A DNA stretch of 58,126 bases. Source: Methylobacterium sp. GTDB taxonomy: Bacteria; Pseudomonadota; Alphaproteobacteria; Rhizobiales; Beijerinckiaceae. Of this stretch, positions 19,829 through 26,401 are shown piece by piece. The notes under the pieces are model-generated. The model had not been told where the DNA came from and made no database searches. It saw only the letters and a list, made by a program, of their open reading frames with translations. The stretch covers positions 1-58,126 of the forward strand of contig NZ_JAIETD010000004.1 of assembly GCF_019745455.1 (NCBI RefSeq), written 5' to 3'. A program made the position numbers and the translations under genes. The number at the start of each line of letters is the position of its first letter. Positions within the stretch are counted from its first letter, which is position 1.

Positions 19829-19865
19829 CTGGGCTTACTCCGAGTGTCTGTGATGCGGGCTGAGA

Positions 19866-20264
19866 TCAGGCTTCGGCGGAGGCGGTCGCCGGCAGGGGAT
19901 CGGCCTTCAGGGCCTTGGCCTTGCGCTCGGGCGCCTTCGACGACTTGCCGCCCGCGCTGATCTCGGTGATGCGCACCACCGTGTGGTGCTGACGATGGCC
20001 CCGCTTGCGCCGGGAGTTCTGACGGCGGCGCTTCTTGAAGGCGATCACCTTCTTGTCGCGGCCGTGGGCGACGATCTCGCCGGTGACGCTGATGCCGGTG
20101 AGCATGGGGGCGCCGATTTCGGTCGCGCCCTCGCCGTCGGCGAACAGCAGAACCTCGCCGAAGGTGACGGATGAGCCCTCTTCGCCCTCGAGCGTGGCGA
20201 TCGTGATGGTGTCGTTGGCGGCAACGCGATACTGCTTGCCGCCCGTCTTGATGACTGCGAACAT
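19866..20264 (-). CDS. rplU: 50S ribosomal protein L21 (bL21)
   Basis: 132 residues. The L21 core (1-102) begins MFAVIKTGGKQYRVAAND and carries KKVIAFKKRRRQNSRRKRGH and HTVVRITEI. A 30-residue Lys/Ala-rich tail follows, longer than in E. coli (103 aa) and common in methylobacteria. It is the first gene of the rplU-rpmA-obgE-proBA block, with a strong promoter about 140-170 bases upstream. Confidence 0.97.
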   Translation of the reverse strand: MFAVIKTGGKQYRVAANDTITIATLEGEEGSSVTFGEVLLFADGEGATEIGAPMLTGISVTGEIVAHGRDKKVIAFKKRRRQNSRRKRGHRQHHTVVRITEISAGGKSSKAPERKAKALKADPLPATASAEA

Positions 20265-20601
20265 CGTTCTCTCTCGTGTTCTCTGCCGGTCTCCGGCTCA
20301 TGCCTGGACCGTCTTCTTGTTCAGGTCATCCGCGACACCGATCGAGCGATGCGCGAACGCGAAACGCGCGGACTTCGTCGAGGAAGCCGCGCGTTGCCGA
20401 CGCTGGTTAGCCCCGATACGCATGATTTGTCAATGATGGAACGGCCAGCGCTCTCTGCGACGGGCTCCCTCGGCTGAGCTCTGGTCGCGCGCGGTGCCGA
20501 TAAGGTCTGGCGCCCTTTGCAGATCGATCGGGCCGCGTCCAGAAATGAAAGGGGAGTAGGATGATCAGGACCATTTCCTCCCCCTGAGCCGGAGTCGCAC
20601 G
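20265..20601. other. Intergenic region between rplU and the OppB-type gene
   Basis: 337 bases between divergent transcription units. On the minus side it holds the likely rplU promoter (20404-20433) and a leader of about 130 bases. On the plus side it holds GGAG seven bases before the TTG start at 20602. I see no gene and no further repeat. Confidence 0.6.
20404..20433 (-). promoter_or_regulatory. Sigma-70-type promoter for rplU-rpmA-obgE
   Basis: On the minus strand a perfect -35 box TTGACA (20433-20428) is followed after 18 bases by TAACCA (20409-20404) as a weak -10 box. It lies about 140-170 bases before the rplU ATG. The perfect -35 fits the high expression expected of ribosomal protein genes. 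Methylobacterial -10 boxes are often poor matches. Confidence 0.5.
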
Positions 20602-21534
20602 TTGCTCTATGTCCTCCGGCGGCTCCTCCAAGCCGTGCCGACGCTGTTCCTCGTCATCGCCGCCAGCTTCTTCCTGATGCGCCTGGCGCCGGGAGGACCC
20701 TTCGATCTTGAACGGCCGCTGCCGAAGGCGTCGATGGACAACCTCGCCCGCATCTACGGGCTCGACCAGCCGCTTGCCCTCCAGTTCGCCCGCTATCTCG
20801 GTTCGCTCCTTCGCGGCGATTTCGGTCCCTCCTTCTCGTTCCGCGACCTGACGGTCGTCGAGCTCTTCGCTCGCGGCCTGCCGGTCTCGATGACGCTCGG
20901 CGCCCTCGCACTCATGGTGGCTCTCGTCTGTGGAATCGGCCTCGGTGCTCTCGCCGCTTTCCGCCGCGGCGGCTTCTGGGATCGCACCTCAGGGCTCCTC
21001 GCGGGGGCGAGCCTCGCCGTTCCGAGCTTCGTCGTGGCGCCGCTCCTGCAGATCGTGTTCGGTCTGACCCTCCGCTGGCTGCCGGTCGGCGGCTGGGAGG
21101 GCGGTGCTCCGGGCCATCTCGTCCTGCCGGTGATCACCCTGGCGGTCCCACAGATCGGCAGCATCGCCCGCCTCACCCGCACGGCTCTGGTGGAGACCCT
21201 GAACGCCCAGCATGTTCGGACTCAGCGCGCCATGGGGCTGCCGCCGGCGAGGATCGCTCGCCACGCCCTGCGCGCTGCCCTGATCCCGGTCGTCGCGATC
21301 CTGGGGCCCACCGCTGCAGGCCTGCTGACGGGGTCCGTCGTCGTGGAGACCATCTTCGGCTTGCCAGGCATCGGTCGCTATTTCGTCGATGGTGCGCTCA
21401 ACCGCGATTACACGCTGGTGATGGGCACCGTTGTGCTGGTGGCGGTCCTCGTCATGATCCTGAACCTCGTCGGCGACGTGGTCGCAGCATTGCTCGATCC
21501 GAGGGCAAGGCAACGGGCGAGGCTAGGCCGATGA
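20602..21534 (+). CDS. ABC transporter permease, OppB/DppB type
   Basis: 310 residues starting at TTG (20602), with GGAG seven bases upstream. It has six membrane segments and the OppB layout: N-terminal MLYVLRRLLQAVPTLFLV, FFLMRLAPGGPF, and the EAA loop RTQRAMGLPPARIARHALRAA that contacts the ATPase. It would form the inner-membrane channel with the next gene for import of a peptide, nickel or similar solute. It overlaps that gene by four bases (ATGA). No substrate-binding protein or ATPase gene lies on either side in this window. Confidence 0.9.
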   Translation: MLYVLRRLLQAVPTLFLVIAASFFLMRLAPGGPFDLERPLPKASMDNLARIYGLDQPLALQFARYLGSLLRGDFGPSFSFRDLTVVELFARGLPVSMTLGALALMVALVCGIGLGALAAFRRGGFWDRTSGLLAGASLAVPSFVVAPLLQIVFGLTLRWLPVGGWEGGAPGHLVLPVITLAVPQIGSIARLTRTALVETLNAQHVRTQRAMGLPPARIARHALRAALIPVVAILGPTAAGLLTGSVVVETIFGLPGIGRYFVDGALNRDYTLVMGTVVLVAVLVMILNLVGDVVAALLDPRARQRARLGR

Positions 21535-22631
21535 TGGGGCACGGGTCTCTCGGCCGGCTCGCGGCGACGCGCCTTGTCCGTAACCCCATCGGGCTCGCGG
21601 CGGCGATGATGCTGATGGCGGTGACGGTGGCCTGTCTTGTCGGCCCGTTCGTCACAGGCCACGCTCCGGGGCGGATCTATCCCGACCTCGTCAGGGTCGC
21701 GCCGAGCCTCGCGGCGCATCCGCGCGCCGACGACCTTCGGCCTGTCCTGGAGCGCCTTGCCTTCCGGATGCGCCTGCGCCTCGATGACGTCGCCCAGGAA
21801 GACGGAAAGGTCCGGCTCACCCTCTCCTCGGAGCTCAGGACCGACCCGCGCGTCCTCACCTATCTGCCGCGCTCGGATCTCTTCGGCGAGCCCACGATCC
21901 TGGCGCGGGAGGATGAGGGACGACGCCTCGTCGTCTCGGCTCCCGTGCGAGAACTTCGCTTCCTCCTCGGCACGGACGCCCTCGGGCGCGACATCCTCAC
22001 CCGCAGCCTCGTCGCGGGTCGCGTCTCCCTGCTGATCGGCCTCGTCGCGACCGTCGTGGCGCTTATGGTCGGGGTGAGTTACGGCGCCGTCGCGGGCTAT
22101 GTCGGCGGAGCTTTGGACGCCGTGATGATGCGCCTCGTCGACATCCTCTATGCCCTGCCATTCGTCTTCTTCGTCATCGTCCTTCTCGTCTTCTTCCGCT
22201 CCAGCCTCGGCCTGATCCTGGTAGCGATCGGGGCGGTCGAATGGCTCGACATGGCAAGGCTTGTGCGGGCGCAGACGATAGCCCTGCGCGGTCGCGACTT
22301 CGTCCGTGCCGCCGAGGCGCTGGGGCGGCCCGCCGGCGCCATCCTCCGCCACCACATCGTGCCCAACACCCTCGGGCCGGTGGTGGTCGCGGCGACGGGC
22401 CTGGTACCACGGGTGATCCTGCTCGAAAGCTTCCTGTCCTTCCTCGGGCTCGGGGTGCAGGAGCCGGCGACGAGCTGGGGCGGCCTCATCGCTGAAGGAG
22501 CCCGCGCCCTGGAGAGCGCGCCCTGGATACTCGCCGGGCCGGCTGCCTTCCTCGTCGCTACCCTGGTCTCCCTCAACCTCCTCGGCGACGCCCTGGCGGA
22601 CGCCCTCGACCCGCGCCTGCGCGAGGCCTGA
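21531..22631 (+). CDS. ABC transporter permease, OppC/YejE type
   Basis: 366 residues, pairing with the OppB-type gene that it overlaps by four bases. After the first membrane helix (about 20-42) there is a periplasmic insertion of some 100 residues (RIYPDLVRVAPSL to about residue 140), as in YejE-like OppC proteins. FLLGTDALGRDILTR and the remaining five helices follow. The EAA loop reads RAAEALGRPAGAILRHHIVPN. ATG at 21531 or 21534. The cargo cannot be inferred here because the binding protein is not encoded nearby. Confidence 0.9.
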   Translation: MMGHGSLGRLAATRLVRNPIGLAAAMMLMAVTVACLVGPFVTGHAPGRIYPDLVRVAPSLAAHPRADDLRPVLERLAFRMRLRLDDVAQEDGKVRLTLSSELRTDPRVLTYLPRSDLFGEPTILAREDEGRRLVVSAPVRELRFLLGTDALGRDILTRSLVAGRVSLLIGLVATVVALMVGVSYGAVAGYVGGALDAVMMRLVDILYALPFVFFVIVLLVFFRSSLGLILVAIGAVEWLDMARLVRAQTIALRGRDFVRAAEALGRPAGAILRHHIVPNTLGPVVVAATGLVPRVILLESFLSFLGLGVQEPATSWGGLIAEGARALESAPWILAGPAAFLVATLVSLNLLGDALADALDPRLREA

Positions 22632-22636
22632 CGCCT

Positions 22637-22834
22637 TCAGCGCGTCTCGATAAGGGGTTGGTAGACGATCCTGACCGGCTGTCGCTCGTTCGTCCGAAGC
22701 TCCGCGGCGAGGGCCGCCATCGGCCTGGGGGCAGGCGGCAAGGGCGGAGGACGGTCGTCGCTTGCGTGGATCGCGGCCACGAGCAACACGGCGAGGGCAG
22801 CGGCGAGGAGGATGTCGTGGCGAAGGCGGCGCAT
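22637..22834 (-). CDS. Small single-span hypothetical membrane protein
   Basis: 65 residues from the ATG at 22834. One membrane helix (HDILLAAALAVLLVAAIHA) is followed by a Pro-rich stretch and a short tail. The frame is open to a GTG at 22924, giving 95 residues, but the added part is basic and not convincing. It is convergent with the OppC gene (5 bases between stops). The family is not recognised. Confidence 0.45.
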   Translation of the reverse strand: MRRLRHDILLAAALAVLLVAAIHASDDRPPPLPPAPRPMAALAAELRTNERQPVRIVYQPLIETR

Positions 22835-22956
22835 CGTCAAGGCGAACCCGTGGGAACGCCGCAGCATTGGCAGCCGAAGGTGAAGGGCCCGGGGAACGAA
22901 AGCGATTCGCGCCGGCTTCTGCACTCGTCTCTTGAGTCAGCGTTAACGAGGGGTCG

Positions 22957-24426
22957 ATGGCGAGCAGATCCGGATCAGCGACAGCGGCCGAGCGAGTCCC
23001 GATGGGGACCGTCATCGATACCGACGTCTCCGCCCGGCTCGACCGCCTGCCCTGGGGCCGCTTCCACGTCCTCGTCATCGTCGCGCTCGGCATCACCTGG
23101 GTGCTCGACGGCCTCGAGGTGACCCTGGCCGGCTCCCTCGTGGGTGCCTTGCGGAAGGAGCCGATGAGCTTCACCGAGTTCGATGTCGGCCTCGCCGCGA
23201 GCTCCTACCTTGTCGGCGCTGTCGTCGGCGCCCTCGGCTTCGGCTGGCTCACCGACCGGATCGGACGCAAGAAGCTGTTCTTCATCACCCTCGCGGTCTA
23301 TCTGTCGGCCACGGCGGCAACGGGATTGTCCTGGGATATCTGGAGCTTCTGCATCTTCCGCTTTCTCACCGGGGCGGGGATCGGCGGCGAGTACACGGCG
23401 ATCAACTCGACGATCCAGGAACTGGTCCCCGCGCGCGTGCGCGGCTGGACCGACCTCGTCATCAACGGCTCGTTCTGGATCGGGGCGGCCGGCGGCTCGT
23501 TCCTGTCGATCGTGCTCCTGCGCGCCGACGTCATCGACCCGGCCTGGGGATGGCGCGTCGCCTTCTTCATCGGCGGCGGCATCGGCCTCGCCATCCTGCT
23601 CCTGCGTACCTGGATTCCGGAGAGCCCGCGCTGGCTTGCCACCCATGGCTACCTCGCCGAAGCCGACCGTGTCGTCGCCGGCATCGAGAAGCGCTTCACC
23701 GACGAGGGTCATACCCTGCCTCCGATCGACGAGGCCAAGCGCCTGAAGCTCAGGACCCGCAGCCACACCCCGCTCGGCGAGGTGTTCAGCACGATGCTCG
23801 TCGGCCATCGCAAGCAGACGATGGTCGGGCTAGCCCTGATGATAGCGCAGGCCTTCTTCTACAACGCCCTGTTCTTCACCTACGCCCTGGTTCTGCAGCG
23901 CTTCTACGGCGTGCCGGACGATCATGTCGGCTGGTACCTGCTGCCCTTCGCACTCGGATCGTTCCTCGGGCCGCTGCTGCTCGGGCGCCTGTTCGACACC
24001 ATCGGGCGCAGGCCCATGATCGCCTTCACCTACGGCATCTCGGCCGTGCTGCTGGCGATCACCGGATACCTGTTCAAGATCGAAGTGTTCGGCCCCGTCG
24101 GCCAGACCGCGGCCTGGATGGTGGTGTTCTTCTTCGCCTCGGCCGCGGCGAGCGCCGCCTACCTCACCGTGGCCGAGACCTTCCCGCTGGAAATCCGGGC
24201 GCTCGCCATCGCGGTGTTCTACGCGCTGGGTACTGGTATCGGCGGCGTCTCCGGCCCGCTCCTGTTCGGAGCTCTCGTCGAGACCGGCTCGCGGGACAAC
24301 GTCCTCATCGGCTACGCGATCGGCGCCGTGCTGATGCTGGTCGCCGCGATCGTAGGAGGCATCTGGGGCACGGCTGCCGAGGGGAAATCGCTGGAGGACG
24401 TGTCGAAGCCGCTGGCGGCGGCGTGA
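22957..24426 (+). CDS. Major facilitator superfamily transporter
   Basis: 489 residues, 12 predicted membrane helices. The metabolite:H+ symporter signature GWLTDRIGRKK sits between helices 2 and 3, and the matching RLFDTIGRRPM in the second half. FRFLTGAGIGGEYTAINSTIQEL and PESPRWLATHGYLAEADRV are typical of the sugar/organic-acid porter group. It would move a small organic solute across the inner membrane. The substrate is not evident. It is a stand-alone gene with a basic 25-residue N-terminus. Confidence 0.9.
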   Translation: MASRSGSATAAERVPMGTVIDTDVSARLDRLPWGRFHVLVIVALGITWVLDGLEVTLAGSLVGALRKEPMSFTEFDVGLAASSYLVGAVVGALGFGWLTDRIGRKKLFFITLAVYLSATAATGLSWDIWSFCIFRFLTGAGIGGEYTAINSTIQELVPARVRGWTDLVINGSFWIGAAGGSFLSIVLLRADVIDPAWGWRVAFFIGGGIGLAILLLRTWIPESPRWLATHGYLAEADRVVAGIEKRFTDEGHTLPPIDEAKRLKLRTRSHTPLGEVFSTMLVGHRKQTMVGLALMIAQAFFYNALFFTYALVLQRFYGVPDDHVGWYLLPFALGSFLGPLLLGRLFDTIGRRPMIAFTYGISAVLLAITGYLFKIEVFGPVGQTAAWMVVFFFASAAASAAYLTVAETFPLEIRALAIAVFYALGTGIGGVSGPLLFGALVETGSRDNVLIGYAIGAVLMLVAAIVGGIWGTAAEGKSLEDVSKPLAAA

Positions 24427-24444
24427 GGACCGCCAAAAAACCGA

Positions 24445-25146
24445 TCAGAACCGCTCCACCCACGGCCGCAGCTCGATCTCCGACGTCCAGGCGCTGCGAT
24501 ACTGACGCAGGAGGTCGCGATAGGCCCGCGCGATGGCGTTCGGGTCGAGGGTGCTGTCGGGCGCGTCTGCCGGTTCGGGTCGTTCCTCGCCGCGGATCAC
24601 GCCGTCGATGACGACGTGGGCGACGTGGATGCCCTTCGGCTGGAGTTCGCGCGAAAGGCTCTGGGCGAGGCCGCGCAGGGCGAACTTGCCCATCGCGAAG
24701 GGCGAGGAGCCGGCATAGCCTTTCACGCTCGCGGAGGCGCCGGTGAACAGGATCGCTCCATGGCGGGCGGGGAGCATCCGCCGGGCGGCGGCCTGGGCGA
24801 CCAGGAAGCCGCCATGGGCCGTGATCATCAGCGACTGGGCCACGACCTGCGGATCGAGGTTGTCGATCGTCCCGCGCAGGCGGGCGCTGGCATTGTAGAT
24901 GACGACGTCGGGCGGTCCGCCGAGCGCCGGCTCGATCCGCGCGAACAGAGCCTCGACCTGCGAGGCGTCGCTCGCGTCGCATGCATAAACCGCCGCCCCG
25001 GTCTCGCGTGCCAGGTCGTCGAGGGTATCGGTGCGACGGGCGGCAAGCCCGATGCGCAGGCCGTCGGCTGCGAGGAGACGGGCGAGGGAGGCGCTCAGCC
25101 CGGACCCGGCTCCGACGATCAGGGCGCGCTCGTAATGCGGGACCAT
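24445..25146 (-). CDS. SDR-family protein with atypical active site
   Basis: 233 residues from the ATG at 25146, which has GAGGG about ten bases upstream. A GTG at 25161 overlapping the tadA stop is the alternative. The Rossmann fold has GAGSGLSAS (12-20) and a YNAS strand end (84-87), so NAD(P) binding is likely. The catalytic YxxxK appears as FAMGK: Phe150 replaces the Tyr, while Lys154 is kept. Activity as a classical dehydrogenase is therefore uncertain. Gene order suggests co-transcription with tadA. Confidence 0.82.
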   Translation of the reverse strand: MVPHYERALIVGAGSGLSASLARLLAADGLRIGLAARRTDTLDDLARETGAAVYACDASDASQVEALFARIEPALGGPPDVVIYNASARLRGTIDNLDPQVVAQSLMITAHGGFLVAQAAARRMLPARHGAILFTGASASVKGYAGSSPFAMGKFALRGLAQSLSRELQPKGIHVAHVVIDGVIRGEERPEPADAPDSTLDPNAIARAYRDLLRQYRSAWTSEIELRPWVERF

Positions 25147-25157
25147 GCTGTTTTCCC

Positions 25158-25631
25158 TCACCCCTCGCGCCGCTCCGAGAAGAACGCGCGCAGCAGATCG
25201 GCCGCCTCGCTCTCCCGTAGCCCGCCATAGACCTCGGGGACATGGTGACAGGTCGGCTGGTTGAACACCCGGGGTCCGTGCTCGACCCCGCCGCCCTTCG
25301 AGTCATAGGCCGAGAAATAGACCCGGCGGATCCGCGCCAGGGAGATCGCAGCGGCGCACATCGGACACGGCTCCAGCGTGACGTAGAGGTCGCAGCCGAG
25401 GAGGCGCTCGTTCGACAGCGCGTAGCAGGCGGCGCGGATCGCCAGGATCTCGGCGTGAGCGGTCGGGTCGCTAAGGGCGCGGGGCCGGTTATGCGCGATC
25501 GCCAGGATCGCGCCGTTCCGCACGACGACGGCGCCAACGGGAACCTCGCCTTCCCTCGCCGCCTCTCTGGCCGCCGCGAAGGCGAGCCCGAAAGGGTCGA
25601 CAGGACCGTGATTTTGGATCGCTTCGCTCAC
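25158..25631 (-). CDS. tadA: tRNA-specific adenosine deaminase
   Basis: Converts the wobble adenosine 34 of tRNA-Arg(ACG) to inosine. It has the zinc-dependent CDA fold: HAE (59-61 from the chosen start, with the proton-shuttling Glu) and PCPMC (Cys89, Cys92). The length of 157 residues is right for TadA. I chose the GTG at 25631 (VSEAIQNHG). A TTG at 25667 would add 12 residues. A guanine deaminase or other nucleoside deaminase is less likely, given the family-typical PCPMCAAAISLARIRRVYF. Confidence 0.9.
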   Translation of the reverse strand: MSEAIQNHGPVDPFGLAFAAAREAAREGEVPVGAVVVRNGAILAIAHNRPRALSDPTAHAEILAIRAACYALSNERLLGCDLYVTLEPCPMCAAAISLARIRRVYFSAYDSKGGGVEHGPRVFNQPTCHHVPEVYGGLRESEAADLLRAFFSERREG

Positions 25632-25727
25632 CGGGACGTTTCTAGTCACAGGGCTCGGCAGGAACAAACCGATTTCCGCTCAATCGCCTCCCGGTCCTTC
25701 AACCTTGGCGCCTCAATGTTAACGGGC

Positions 25728-25752
25728 GGAACATTCGGTCTCTCAGCCCGTT
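25728..25752 (+). promoter_or_regulatory. EcfG-type general stress promoter upstream of csbD-like gene
   Basis: GGAAC (25728-25732), exactly 16 bases, then CGTT (25749-25752). This is the consensus for promoters read by EcfG sigma factors under PhyR-NepR control in alphaproteobacteria. The spacing puts the transcript start about 40 bases before the ATG of the CsbD-like gene at 25802, a stress-type protein, so sequence and context agree. Confidence 0.8.
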
Positions 25753-25801
25753 GGTCCGACAACGCGGCTGTTACGCCAAGCGAGAATTCGAGGAGCGCAC
25801 C

Positions 25802-26005
25802 ATGAGCAGCAGCACCGACAAGATCAAAGGTCTCGCCAACGAAGCGGTCGGCAACGCCAAGCAGGGCATCGGGCAGGCGACAGGCAACGACAAGCTCAAC
25901 GCCGAAGGCAAGGCCCAGGAGCTCGAGGGCGAGGGCCAGCAGACCGTCGGCAACGTCAAGGATGGCGTCAAGAACGCTGCCGACACGGTCAAGCGCAGCG
26001 TCTGA
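25802..26005 (+). CDS. CsbD-like stress response protein
   Basis: 67 residues from the ATG at 25802 with GAGGAG upstream. It has the CsbD pattern of repeated NEAVGNAKQGIGQATGND and AEGKAQELEGEGQQTVG blocks: hydrophilic, Gly/Lys/Glu-rich and probably partly disordered. CsbD members are induced by general stress, but their molecular role is not known. It sits directly behind an EcfG-type promoter and 82 bases before the DUF1328 gene, which may share its mRNA. Confidence 0.92.
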   Translation: MSSSTDKIKGLANEAVGNAKQGIGQATGNDKLNAEGKAQELEGEGQQTVGNVKDGVKNAADTVKRSV

Positions 26006-26087
26006 TCGTCGACACGTCAATCATACTTCTTACCCGACACAGGGGCGGCGGCCCGGCTAGGCTGCCGCAATACAAAAGGAGAACACC

Positions 26088-26264
26088 ATGATCGGCTGGG
26101 CTGTTACGTTTCTCGTCGTCGCCGTGATCGCAGCCCTCCTGGGCTTCGGCGGCATCGCCGGCACCGCGGTGGAAGCTGCCAAGATCGTCTTCTTCGTGGC
26201 CATCGCGCTGTTCCTGATCTCGGCGGTGTTCGGCGTGGTGCGCGGACGCTCGCCAAGGATCTAG
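26088..26264 (+). CDS. DUF1328 (YtjA-like) small membrane protein
   Basis: 58 residues, with a strong AAAAGGAG ribosome binding site before the ATG at 26088. Two membrane helices: [18 protein letters not shown] and [20 protein letters not shown]. This is the DUF1328 family signature, in which the loop carries [11 protein letters not shown]. Such proteins are often in general-stress regulons with CsbD. The function is unknown. A clear terminator follows at 26294-26318. Confidence 0.92.
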   Translation: MIGWAVTFLVVAVIAALLGFGGIAGTAVEAAKIVFFVAIALFLISAVFGVVRGRSPRI

Positions 26265-26293
26265 CGTCCTGGCGAATTCTTGGAACTGAAAGG

Positions 26294-26318
26294 AAAAGGT
26301 GGCTTCGGCCGCCTTTTT
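26294..26318 (+). terminator. Rho-independent terminator after the DUF1328 gene
   Basis: A run of A's and AAGGTGGC pair with GCCGCCTTTTT around a TTCG tetraloop, with one T-G wobble. The T-tract follows at once. This is the best intrinsic terminator in this part of the window and closes the csbD-DUF1328 unit. Confidence 0.85.
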
Positions 26319-26401
26319 CTCGTCGAGGAGCCAGCGAACGGGAACGCTGGTCCTCAATAGATCATCTCGCAACGGGCAACCCGCTCTGTTATGGGGCAGG
26401 A

